From an uncultured Intestinimonas sp. (GTDB lineage: Bacteria > Bacillota_A > Clostridia > Oscillospirales > Oscillospiraceae), in the NCBI GenBank assembly GCA_958435885.1, contig CAUBHZ010000039.1, forward strand, positions 1 to 9,773: DNA of 9,773 nt. The letters run 5' to 3'. Shown piece after piece: positions 1 to 6,472 of this stretch. Each line of letters opens with the position of its first letter. Positions within the stretch are counted from its first letter, which is position 1. The notes below the pieces were generated by a model. That model did no database searches, was not told the DNA's origin, and saw nothing but the letters and a program-made list of their open reading frames with translations. Both the position numbers and the translations under genes were made by a program.

Positions 1-318
1 CTCTCCGGCGGCGAGGTCAAGCGCATCGAGATCGCCACCATCCTGGCCCGCAACTCCGGCCTTATGATCTTTGACGAGCCCGAGGCCGGCATCGACCTGT
101 GGTCCTTCGCCCGGCTCACCGACACCTTCCGCCAGCTCCACGACGAGAAAAAGGCCACCCTCATCGTCATCTCCCACCAGGAGCGCATCATCGACCTGGC
201 CGACGAGATCGTCATGGTGGACCACGGCGTCATCACCCAGCACGGCGCCAAGGATGAGATCTTCCCCAAAATCCTGGCCAACACCGTGTCGGGCTGCAGC
301 TATATGCACGGGGCCTGA
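1..318 (+). CDS. sufC: SufC-like Fe-S assembly ABC ATPase (C-terminal part, 5' truncated by window)
   Basis: The reading frame is open from base 1 and ends at TGA 316-318, so only the last 105 residues of the protein are visible. It begins at the ABC signature LSGGEVKRIE. This is followed by a Walker B region (LMIFDEPEAGIDL) with the catalytic Glu after Asp, and by the H-loop (VISHQERI). The DEPEAGID form and the soluble character fit SufC, the ATPase that drives conformational change in the SufB scaffold during iron-sulfur cluster assembly in the cytosol. The assignment is strengthened by the next gene, a SufB-like protein 73 bases downstream on the same strand. The Walker A part lies outside the window. 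A generic ABC transporter ATPase is the alternative, but no permease is adjacent. Confidence 0.88.
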   Translation, partial: LSGGEVKRIEIATILARNSGLMIFDEPEAGIDLWSFARLTDTFRQLHDEKKATLIVISHQERIIDLADEIVMVDHGVITQHGAKDEIFPKILANTVSGCSYMHGA

Positions 319-391
319 ATCCCCGCCCCGTTTTCACAGACGGCCGCCTTTCACACACATCCCCGCGGCCGAGAAAGGAAGCATTTGAGCC

Positions 392-1309
392 ATGGACAAA
401 CTGGAAGCCAAGCTCCTCAAGGAGATCGCCGACCTGGACGGCCTCCCGGTTGGGGCCTACAATATCCGCAAGAACGGACAGTCTGACGGCCGCGTCAGCA
501 CCGCTCACATCGTCATCGACACCAAGACCGACAAGTCGGGCATCGACATCCACATCGCCCCCGGCACCAAGAAGGAGTCGGTCCACATCCCGGTGGTCCT
601 CACCGAGACCGGCCTCACCGAGACCGTCTACAACGACTTCTTCATCGGCGAGGACTGCGACGTGGACATCATCGCCGGCTGCGGCATCCACAACTCCGGC
701 TGCGACACCACCCAGCACGACGGCATCCACACCTTCTACGTGGGCAAGAACTCCAAGGTCCGCTACTACGAGAAGCACTACGGCGAGGGCGAGGGTACCG
801 GCGAGCGCATCTTCAACCCCCAGACCATCGTCTACCTGGAGGAGGGCGCCTCCATCAACATGGAGACCACCCAGATCCGGGGCGTGGACTCCACCAAGCG
901 CTACACCAAGATCGTGGTGGGCGCCGGCGGCGAGGCCGTCATCACCGAGAAGCTCCTCACCCACGGCAAGCAGACCGCCGAGTCCGAGATGGACATCGTC
1001 CTGGCCGGCGAGGACGCCACCGGCCGGGTCATCTCCCGGTCCGTGGCCCAGGACCAGTCCCAGCAGATCTTCTACCCCCGCATGACCGGCGAGGCCAAGT
1101 GCTTCGGCCACGTCCAGTGCGACTCCATCATCATGGGCCAGGCCAAGATCAAGTCCATCCCCGCCATCGCCGCCGAACACCCCGATGCCCAGCTCATCCA
1201 CGAGGCCGCCATCGGCCGCATCGCCGGCGACCAGATTTTGAAGCTTATGACCCTCGGCCTCACCGAGGAGGAAGCGGAGGAGCGGATTCTCAATGGATTC
1301 CTGCAGTAA
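392..1309 (+). CDS. sufB: SufB/SufD-family Fe-S cluster scaffold (short, SufB-like)
   Basis: This 305-residue protein has the SufB/SufD beta-helix core and C-terminal helices. It is much shorter than E. coli SufB (about 495 residues), mostly through loss of N-terminal sequence. Near the end GHVQCDSIIMG and LIHEAAIGRIAGDQ align with the SufB region that carries Cys405, His433 and Glu434 in E. coli. The equivalents here are Cys243, His270 and Glu271 with identical spacing, so it keeps the SufB active-site set rather than being a pure SufD. Cys97 and Cys104 in GCGIHNSGC are further candidate ligands. An AAAGGAAG ribosome site (374-381) supports the ATG at 392. With sufC upstream and no sufD or sufS seen, it probably forms a SufB homodimer with SufC, as in minimal SUF-like (SMS) systems. 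That assembly is inference. Confidence 0.9.
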   Translation: MDKLEAKLLKEIADLDGLPVGAYNIRKNGQSDGRVSTAHIVIDTKTDKSGIDIHIAPGTKKESVHIPVVLTETGLTETVYNDFFIGEDCDVDIIAGCGIHNSGCDTTQHDGIHTFYVGKNSKVRYYEKHYGEGEGTGERIFNPQTIVYLEEGASINMETTQIRGVDSTKRYTKIVVGAGGEAVITEKLLTHGKQTAESEMDIVLAGEDATGRVISRSVAQDQSQQIFYPRMTGEAKCFGHVQCDSIIMGQAKIKSIPAIAAEHPDAQLIHEAAIGRIAGDQILKLMTLGLTEEEAEERILNGFLQ

Positions 1310-1751
1310 GCCCATCCCCATCCCGGAGGACTACTTCCTGTTCCGGGACCCGTTTGCCGATTTCAACCACGTCAAAGTCACCGGTCTCTTTGAGGACGGC
1401 ACCGCCACGGGTGAGCTCACCCTCCACCCGGAGAGCCTCAACCCCTACGGCATCGTCCACGGCGGCTGTCTGGCCACCCTGGCCGACACGGTGGGCGGCG
1501 CCGGAGTCTTTGCCGGCACCGGCAAGACCTGCGTCACGGTGAACTACGCCTTCAGCTTCCTCCGCCCCGCTCTGGGCACCAACCGAAAGCTCTACTGCCG
1601 GGCCGTGCCTGAAAAGCTGGGCCACCGGCTGTGCGTCTACCGCCAGACCATCACCGACGACAACGGCCAGGAGGTGGCCAACGGCAACTTTACCTTCTAC
1701 CTCCTGGATCACCCTGCGGACAAGACCCCTGACCAGCCGGCGGAAACCTGA
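1293..1751 (+). CDS. PaaI-family hotdog-fold thioesterase
   Basis: This 152-residue protein carries the PaaI/YbgC-like hotdog thioesterase signature: LNPYGIVHGG followed by LATLADT, with His56-Gly57-Gly58 and Asp65 in the expected order, then the NYAFSFLRPA strand. Such enzymes hydrolyse acyl-CoA (often aryl-CoA) thioesters in the cytosol as dimers or tetramers. The substrate cannot be read from sequence. The ATG lies inside the end of sufB, overlapping it by 17 bases, and is preceded by GGAGGAG at 1276-1282 with 10-base spacing. That suggests translational coupling and one transcript with sufCB. A strong hairpin terminator starts 10 bases after the stop codon. Why a thioesterase is tied to Fe-S assembly is not evident from the sequence. 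Confidence 0.85.
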   Translation: MDSCSKPIPIPEDYFLFRDPFADFNHVKVTGLFEDGTATGELTLHPESLNPYGIVHGGCLATLADTVGGAGVFAGTGKTCVTVNYAFSFLRPALGTNRKLYCRAVPEKLGHRLCVYRQTITDDNGQEVANGNFTFYLLDHPADKTPDQPAET

Positions 1752-1760
1752 GCAACATAC

Positions 1761-1796
1761 AAAAATGGCCGCCCCTTCGGGCGGCCATTTTTCTGT
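1761..1796. terminator. Bidirectional intrinsic terminator
   Basis: A perfect 14-bp stem (1761-1774 with 1779-1792) encloses the loop CTTC. The stem is GC-rich in the centre, with an A run on the 5' side and a T run on the 3' side, so it can work on either strand. On the plus strand it ends the sufC-sufB-thioesterase transcript. On the minus strand it lies 44 bases beyond the stop of the small membrane protein gene. Confidence 0.9.
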
Positions 1797-1839
1797 GTGT
1801 GCGCTCCCCCATGGGGAACGGCGCTCTTTTGTGTACGCC

Positions 1840-2031
1840 TTACTCGTCCCAGTCGGCGTAGTCGTCGAATTCGGAGGGGTGGCAGCAGCAGGCTCCCTTC
1901 TCCGCGACCATGTCCTTCAGGCCGCAGACCACGCTGGTGATCTTATCCCAGTAGGCCACGATGCAGCAAATGGCAGCGGCCAGCGCCAGGGACCAGCCCA
2001 CGATCTTCAGTACAAAACGGGCGACTTTCAT
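1840..2031 (-). CDS. Small Cys-rich single-pass membrane protein, unknown function
   Basis: This 63-residue protein has one predicted membrane helix (about residues 6-28, GWSLALAAAICCIVAYW) after a short basic N-terminus. The tail contains ACCCHPSEF followed by an acidic end rich in Asp and Glu. The ATG at 2031 has a strong GGAGGT site (complement of 2040-2045) with 8-base spacing, which argues that it is a real gene. The three adjacent cysteines plus His could bind a metal or redox partner, but this is only a suggestion. I do not recognise a named family. It is transcribed divergently from the Asp23/FakA pair and ends at the shared bidirectional terminator. Confidence 0.75.
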   Translation of the reverse strand: MKVARFVLKIVGWSLALAAAICCIVAYWDKITSVVCGLKDMVAEKGACCCHPSEFDDYADWDE

Positions 2032-2064
2032 CCCATCACACCTCCACGTCTGAGTGTTATCCTT

Positions 2065-2093
2065 AGTCTACACGATTTTCGTGGAAATTACAA
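2065..2093 (-). promoter_or_regulatory. Candidate promoter for the small membrane protein gene, with internal palindrome
   Basis: Read on the minus strand, TTGTAA (complement of 2088-2093) and TAGACT (complement of 2065-2070) are separated by 17 bases, each matching 4 of 6 consensus positions. The spacer contains CACGAAAATCGTG, an inverted repeat with 5-base arms (2071-2083), which could be an operator. The call is by eye only. Confidence 0.38.
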
Positions 2094-2115
2094 TCATTCA
2101 CCACAACTTTTTCCC

Positions 2116-2144
2116 TTGTATTTATGGGAAAAATAGAATACAAT
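2116..2144 (+). promoter_or_regulatory. Candidate promoter for the Asp23-fakA pair
   Basis: TTGTAT (2116-2121) and TACAAT (2139-2144) are spaced by 17 bases in an AT-rich stretch that stands out from the GC-rich surroundings. The -10 box matches 5 of 6 positions and the -35 only 3. Transcription would start near 2151, about 45 bases before the ATG at 2197. Confidence 0.5.
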
Positions 2145-2196
2145 AGATAAACCATAATTGGTGTATTCTGTCCTAGTGCTCCAAAGGAGGTACCAT

Positions 2197-2547
2197 ATGA
2201 GACTGGAAACAGAGAGGGGCGCCATCACCATCAGCCCCGATGTCTTTACCAACATCACCGGCGCCGCCGCCACCAACTGCTACGGCGTCAAGGGCATGGC
2301 GGTGCGCTCCAAGACCGACGGACTGGTCCATCTCCTGCGCCGGGAGTCCATGGCCAAGGGAGTCAAGGTCCGGTTCCATGACGATGATACCGTCTCCATC
2401 GAGCTCCACATCATCGTGGACAACGGCGTCAATCTCACCGCCGTCAGCCACTCCATCATGAGCGAGGTGCGCTATATCGTGGAGAAGGTCACCGGCGTCA
2501 AGGTCAAAAGCGTGGACGTGTGCGTGGATTCCATGGTCATCGGCTGA
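2197..2547 (+). CDS. Asp23/Gls24-family envelope stress protein (YloU-like)
   Basis: The protein has 116 residues. An in-frame earlier start at 2158 exists, but I chose the ATG at 2197 because AAAGGAGG (2183-2190) lies 6 bases before it. The sequence runs from GAITISPDVF, through a conserved NCYGVKGMA segment, to the IVDNGVNL strand and the EKVTGVKVKSVDVCVDS end, a layout typical of Asp23/Gls24 (DUF322) proteins. These are small cytosolic or membrane-associated proteins linked to envelope homeostasis. Their exact biochemical role is unclear. In many Firmicutes this gene sits directly before fakA/yloV (yloU-yloV in Bacillus subtilis), and the same pairing here, with a 40-base gap and no terminator, supports both calls. 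Confidence 0.9.
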   Translation: MRLETERGAITISPDVFTNITGAAATNCYGVKGMAVRSKTDGLVHLLRRESMAKGVKVRFHDDDTVSIELHIIVDNGVNLTAVSHSIMSEVRYIVEKVTGVKVKSVDVCVDSMVIG

Positions 2548-2587
2548 AGTCCGGCGGCCCATTCCGTCATAGAAAGGAACATTCGAC

Positions 2588-4261
2588 ATGAGAGGAACCA
2601 TTGACGGGGCGCTGCTGGCGCGGATGGTCATCCACGCAGCGGCCTCCATCAATTCCCAGAAGCAGCAGATCAACGAGCTCAACGTCTTCCCCGTGCCCGA
2701 CGGCGACACCGGCACCAACATGGGCATGACCATCGCCACTGCCGCCGCTGAGCTCAAGAAGAAGGCTCCCGGCAACGTGGGCGCCGTGGCCCAGGTCAAC
2801 GCCAACGCCCTGCTCCGGGGCGCCCGGGGCAACTCCGGCGTCATTCTCTCCCTCCTCTTCCGGGGCTTTGCCAAGGCCCTGAAGGACAAGGACACCGCCG
2901 ACGGCGCCGACTTCGCCATCGCCCTGGACTACGGCGTGGCCACCGCCTACAAGGCGGTCATGAAGCCCGCCGAGGGCACCATCCTCACCGTCTCCCGCCT
3001 GGCCGCCCGCCGGGCCGCCGAGGCCGCCCGGGAGGACCGCTCCCTGGAGTTCGTCCTGGACGAGGCCATCAAGGAGGGCCTCATCGCCCTGGACGACACG
3101 GTCAATCAGAACCCCGTCCTCAAGAAGGCCGGCGTGGTGGACGCCGGCGGCAAGGGCTTTCTGGTCATCCTCCAGGGCATGCTGGATGAGCTCCGGGGTG
3201 AGCCCATGCCCGCCGACGCCGAGGAGGGCTCCGCCGGCGAGCAGAAGACCGATTACGCCGCCATCGCCGCCGAGGAGATCACCTTCACCTTCGACACCGT
3301 CTTCATCGTCCGCAAGGACGAGCACTACAACGGTCTGGAGGCCTTCCAGGCCTACCTCAACAGCGTGGGCGACAGCCTGGTCATCGGCGAGAGCGACGAC
3401 GCCTTCAAGGTCCACGTCCACACCGACATCCCCGGCGCCGTTCTCAGCGAGGCCCAGAAGTACGGCACTCTGGAGCTGGCCAAGATCGAGAACATGCGCA
3501 CCCAGGCCGACGACCTGGCCGCCGGCCGCCACATCCAGAGCACCGACGACCTGGAGGAGGACCACGACCACTGCGCCGCCCCCACCTCCGCCGCCCCGGA
3601 GAAGAAGTACGGCTTCGTCTCCGTCTGCGCCGGCGACGGCATCGCCTCCGTCTTCCGGGACCTGGGCGTGGACCGGGTGGTCTCCGGAGGTCAGACCATG
3701 AACCCCTCCACCCAGGACATCCTCAAGGAGATCGAGGCCACCCCCGCCGAGGTGGTCTACGTCCTGCCCAACAACAAGAACATCATCATGGCCGCCGAGC
3801 AGTGCATCCCCCTGGCCCAGGGCAAGACGGTGGTGGTCCTGCCCACCAAGACCATCCCCCAGGGCGTCTCCGCCATGCTCTCCTTCGACCCCGACGCCAT
3901 CCAGGAGGACAACACCGACGCCATGACCCAGGCCATCCAGAACGTCCACACCGCCCAGATCACCTATGCCGCCCGGAATTCCGACTTCGACGGCTTCGAT
4001 ATCAAGGAGGGGGACTATCTGGCCCTGGCCGAGAGCCAGCTCTTCGGCACCGACCGGGACCTCTCCGCCCTGCTCAAGCGCCTGGCCGAGGCCGAGCCCC
4101 AGCAGAACGCCGAGTTCATCACCATCTACTACGGTGAGGACGTCACTGAGGAGCAGGCTCAGGCCTCCCTGGACATTTTTACCGCCGCCTGCCCCAACGC
4201 CGAGATTACTCTGCTCTCCGGCGGGCAGCCCGTCTACTACTACCTCATCTCCGCGGAATGA
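2588..4261 (+). CDS. fakA: FakA/YloV-like fatty acid kinase, DAK2 domain plus DegV-like C-domain
   Basis: This 557-residue protein matches the usual size of FakA, the ATP-dependent kinase that phosphorylates fatty acids presented by a FakB (DegV) carrier. The N-terminal DAK2 kinase domain shows NVFPVPDGDTGTNM (32-45, Asp residues for Mg-nucleotide), GARGNSG (78-84), KPAEGTILTV (126-135) and VVDAGGKGF (183-191). The middle domain keeps HVHTD with His276 and His278. The C-terminal DegV-like domain has VSGGQTMNPST (365-375) and VLPNNKNI. The start has a GAAAGGAA site at 2572-2579. One oddity is that the middle-domain Cys I expect in a YCTEF-like motif reads FDTVF here, with Asp at 236. A linker at 326-329 is His-Asp-His-Cys. 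No fakB is in view; it is usually encoded elsewhere. Confidence 0.93.
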   Translation: MRGTIDGALLARMVIHAAASINSQKQQINELNVFPVPDGDTGTNMGMTIATAAAELKKKAPGNVGAVAQVNANALLRGARGNSGVILSLLFRGFAKALKDKDTADGADFAIALDYGVATAYKAVMKPAEGTILTVSRLAARRAAEAAREDRSLEFVLDEAIKEGLIALDDTVNQNPVLKKAGVVDAGGKGFLVILQGMLDELRGEPMPADAEEGSAGEQKTDYAAIAAEEITFTFDTVFIVRKDEHYNGLEAFQAYLNSVGDSLVIGESDDAFKVHVHTDIPGAVLSEAQKYGTLELAKIENMRTQADDLAAGRHIQSTDDLEEDHDHCAAPTSAAPEKKYGFVSVCAGDGIASVFRDLGVDRVVSGGQTMNPSTQDILKEIEATPAEVVYVLPNNKNIIMAAEQCIPLAQGKTVVVLPTKTIPQGVSAMLSFDPDAIQEDNTDAMTQAIQNVHTAQITYAARNSDFDGFDIKEGDYLALAESQLFGTDRDLSALLKRLAEAEPQQNAEFITIYYGEDVTEEQAQASLDIFTAACPNAEITLLSGGQPVYYYLISAE

Positions 4262-4286
4262 TCCCCGCTCCATAGAATAGATACAC

Positions 4287-4320
4287 CAAGGGCGGCCGGA
4301 AGGGCCGCCCTTGTCCTTTA
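4287..4320 (+). terminator. Hairpin terminator after fakA
   Basis: An 11-bp perfect stem (4287-4297 with 4303-4313) around the loop GGAAG is followed by a weak, interrupted T tract (TCCTTTA). It lies 25 bases after the fakA stop, separating it from the next operon. The weak T tract means some read-through is possible. Confidence 0.65.
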
Positions 4321-4353
4321 CACAAAGAGAGAATATAAGGAGGTTCGATTCCC

Positions 4354-5547
4354 ATGTCCACTTATGACTTCACCACCCTGCGCTCCCGGCTCAACATCGG
4401 AGCTTCCAAGTGGGTCCCCATGGAGAAGGCCGGTATCACCGACCCCGACGTGATCCCCTTCTCCGTGGCCGACATGGACCTGCTGGTTGCCCCTGAGATC
4501 ATCGCCGCCGTCCGGGAGGCCGCCGACTTCGGCGTCTACGGCTACACCGGCATGGACGAGGCCTTCCGCTCCGCCCTCATCGGCTGGATGGAGCGCCGCC
4601 ACGGCTGGGCCGTGGACCCCGGCTGGCTGGTGAGCAACTTTGGCGTGGTCCACGCCGCCGGACAGGCCATCCACGCCTTTACCAAGCCCGGGGACGCCAT
4701 CGTCACCCAGACCCCCGCCTACCCTCCCTTCAAGCGCATCACCGAAAACAGCGGGCGGACCTTCCTGGCCAACCCCCTACGCCGTACCGACCACGGCTAC
4801 GAGCTGGACCTCGATCACCTGGAGGACCTGTGCCGCCGCCCCGAGACCAAGCTTCTCTTCCTCTGCTCCCCCCACAACCCCACCGGCCGTGTCTGGACCC
4901 GGGAGGAGCTGACGGCCATCGCCGATATCTGCCGCCGCAACGGCGTGCTCATCTTCTCCGACGAGATCCACTGCGACTTCATCGCCCCCGGCTTTGCCCA
5001 CACCGTCCTGGCCACCCTGGACGAGGAGACCGCCCACAACTGCATCATGGGCACCTCCGCCAGCAAGACCTTCAACCTGGCCGGTCTGGCCACCGCCACC
5101 ACCATCATCCCCGACCAGGAGCTGCGCCGCCGGTTCCAGGCCAAGACCGACGGCTATACCGGCGGCTTCAACGGCTACTTCGGCCTGGCCGCCTCCCGGG
5201 CGGCCTACGAGCAGGGCGAGCCCTGGCTGAGCGCCCTCATGGAGCACCTGAAGGGCAACTTCGAGCTGTGCAAGTCCTTCCTGGCCGACCGCTTCCCCTC
5301 GGTGTGGACGGCTCCCTGGGAGGGCACCTACCTGCTGTGGGCCGACTTCTCCTCCCTGGGTCTGGACCCCGAGGCCCAGATGCGCTTCATGCGGGACGAG
5401 GCCGGGCTGTGGCTGGACGAGGGCACCATGTTCGGGCCCGAGGGCAGCGGCTTTGAGCGCTTCGTCCTGGCCTGCCCCCGCCACCACCTGGAGAAGGCCC
5501 TGGAGCGCCTGGACGACGCCGCCCGGCGGCGGGGGCTCCCCCGTTGA
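4354..5547 (+). CDS. MalY/PatB-family PLP-dependent aminotransferase / C-S lyase
   Basis: This 397-residue fold-type I PLP enzyme has the usual length for MalY/PatB cystathionine beta-lyases. The N-terminal IPFSVADMDL is typical of that group. CSPHNPTGRVW carries Asn175, SDEIHCDF carries Asp203 (pyridine-nitrogen contact) and His206, and SASKTFNLAGL carries the Schiff-base Lys238. The C-terminal FERFVLACPR contains the carboxylate-binding Arg. The likely reaction is beta-elimination from cystathionine or cysteine conjugates, giving pyruvate, ammonia and a thiol. Transamination is also possible. One change is that the usual Asn before ACPR (RLNIACPR) reads Val here. AAGGAGG at 4337-4343 supports the ATG. 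The gene is coupled to an EamA exporter downstream. Confidence 0.9.
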   Translation: MSTYDFTTLRSRLNIGASKWVPMEKAGITDPDVIPFSVADMDLLVAPEIIAAVREAADFGVYGYTGMDEAFRSALIGWMERRHGWAVDPGWLVSNFGVVHAAGQAIHAFTKPGDAIVTQTPAYPPFKRITENSGRTFLANPLRRTDHGYELDLDHLEDLCRRPETKLLFLCSPHNPTGRVWTREELTAIADICRRNGVLIFSDEIHCDFIAPGFAHTVLATLDEETAHNCIMGTSASKTFNLAGLATATTIIPDQELRRRFQAKTDGYTGGFNGYFGLAASRAAYEQGEPWLSALMEHLKGNFELCKSFLADRFPSVWTAPWEGTYLLWADFSSLGLDPEAQMRFMRDEAGLWLDEGTMFGPEGSGFERFVLACPRHHLEKALERLDDAARRRGLPR

Positions 5548-6422
5548 GCCGCCTCACGGCCGACCCCCGGCTGGTCCTCTTCCTGGGGGTGCTGGGCGCC
5601 TCCTTCTCCTCCATCTTCGTCCGCTGGTCCGCCGCCCCTTCCCTGGTGACGGCCACCGGGCGGCTGGGCTGGACCGTCCTCCTGCTGCTGCCGGCGGTGC
5701 TCCGGTCCCACCGGGCCGAGCTCCTGGCCGCCACCAAGCGGGACCTTTTGATGTGCGCCCTCAGCGGCGCCTGCCTTGCCCTCCACTTCTCCACCTGGTT
5801 CGAGTCCCTCAAGTGGACCTCCATCGCCTCCTCCACCGTGCTGGTGTCCACCGAGGTCATCTTCTCCGCCCTGGGCTTCGCCCTCTTTCTCCACGGCCGC
5901 ATCCCCAGGCTGGGGGCCGCCGCCATCGCCGTGGCCTTCGCCGGCAGCGTGGTGCTGGCCCTCTCCGATGCCGGGGGCTCCGGCGGCGCCCTGACCGGCG
6001 ACCTGCTGGCGGTGCTGGCCGCCGTGGCCGTGGCGGCCTACACCCTCATCGGGCAGGTCCAGCGGACCCGGCAGTCCACCACCGTCTACACCTTCCTCAC
6101 CTACGCCTCCTGCCTCATCGTCCTGCTGGTGCTGGATGCCGCCACCGGCACCCCGGTGCTGGGCTGGGGCCTCCGGGAGGTGGGCGTGGGCCTGCTGCTG
6201 GCCGTCTTCTGCACCCTGCTGGGCCACTCCCTCTTCTCCTGGAGCCTGAAGTGGCTCTCCCCCGCCTATGTCTCCGCCGCCAAGCTGTGCGAGCCCGTCT
6301 TCGCCTCCGTCCTGGGGCTCCTCCTCTTCGGCGAGGGCATCAGCCCCCTCCAGGGCATCGGCGCCATCGCCGTCCTGGCCGGCGTCCTCCTCTACACCAA
6401 GGCCGAGGGCCAGCATACATAG
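5544..6422 (+). CDS. EamA/DMT-superfamily transporter
   Basis: This 292-residue, very hydrophobic protein can be read as about ten membrane helices arranged as two EamA halves (roughly residues 8-142 and 152-286), the standard DMT design for metabolite or amino acid efflux. Characteristic pieces are FSSIFVRW in helix 1, ALHFSTWFESLKWTS around helix 3-4, and SPAYVSAAKLCEPVFASVLG near helix 9. Translation must start at TTG 5544 because the first in-frame ATG would remove several helices. That TTG overlaps the TGA of the preceding gene (TTGA), so initiation probably depends on the ribosome finishing the PLP enzyme gene. No good Shine-Dalgarno site is seen. The substrate is unknown; a thiol or amino acid linked to the upstream lyase is a guess. 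Confidence 0.88.
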   Translation: MSRLTADPRLVLFLGVLGASFSSIFVRWSAAPSLVTATGRLGWTVLLLLPAVLRSHRAELLAATKRDLLMCALSGACLALHFSTWFESLKWTSIASSTVLVSTEVIFSALGFALFLHGRIPRLGAAAIAVAFAGSVVLALSDAGGSGGALTGDLLAVLAAVAVAAYTLIGQVQRTRQSTTVYTFLTYASCLIVLLVLDAATGTPVLGWGLREVGVGLLLAVFCTLLGHSLFSWSLKWLSPAYVSAAKLCEPVFASVLGLLLFGEGISPLQGIGAIAVLAGVLLYTKAEGQHT

Positions 6423-6468
6423 AAAAACCGCCCCCGTGTCCGGCTTTCACCGGGCACGGGGGCAGTTT
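6423..6468. terminator. Shared terminator between convergent genes
   Basis: The arms 6428-6443 and 6450-6465 pair over about 15 of 16 positions, with one G-U pair and one C-A mismatch, around a TTTCA-containing loop. AAA (6425-6427) and TTT (6466-6468) flank it and extend the stem. The A-run/T-run design allows termination in both directions. It ends the EamA transcript and, from the other side, the SLH protein gene whose stop is 5 bases away. Confidence 0.85.
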
Positions 6469-6472
6469 ATGT

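Noticed and set aside
233..1321. Long minus-strand open frame opposite sufB
   Set aside because: It is antisense to a gene with conserved catalytic residues and shows the same biased low-complexity composition.
2567..4273. 568-residue open frame on the minus strand opposite fakA
   Set aside because: Its composition is low-complexity Gly/Val/Leu/Asp, as expected from the complement of GC-ending codons. It has no domain and lies entirely over a well-recognised gene.
4311..4339. Promoter-like pair TTGTCC and TATAAG with 17-base spacing before the PLP enzyme gene
   Set aside because: Transcription would start about 8 bases before the ATG, leaving the AAGGAGG site out of the transcript. The boxes overlap the terminator end and the ribosome site.
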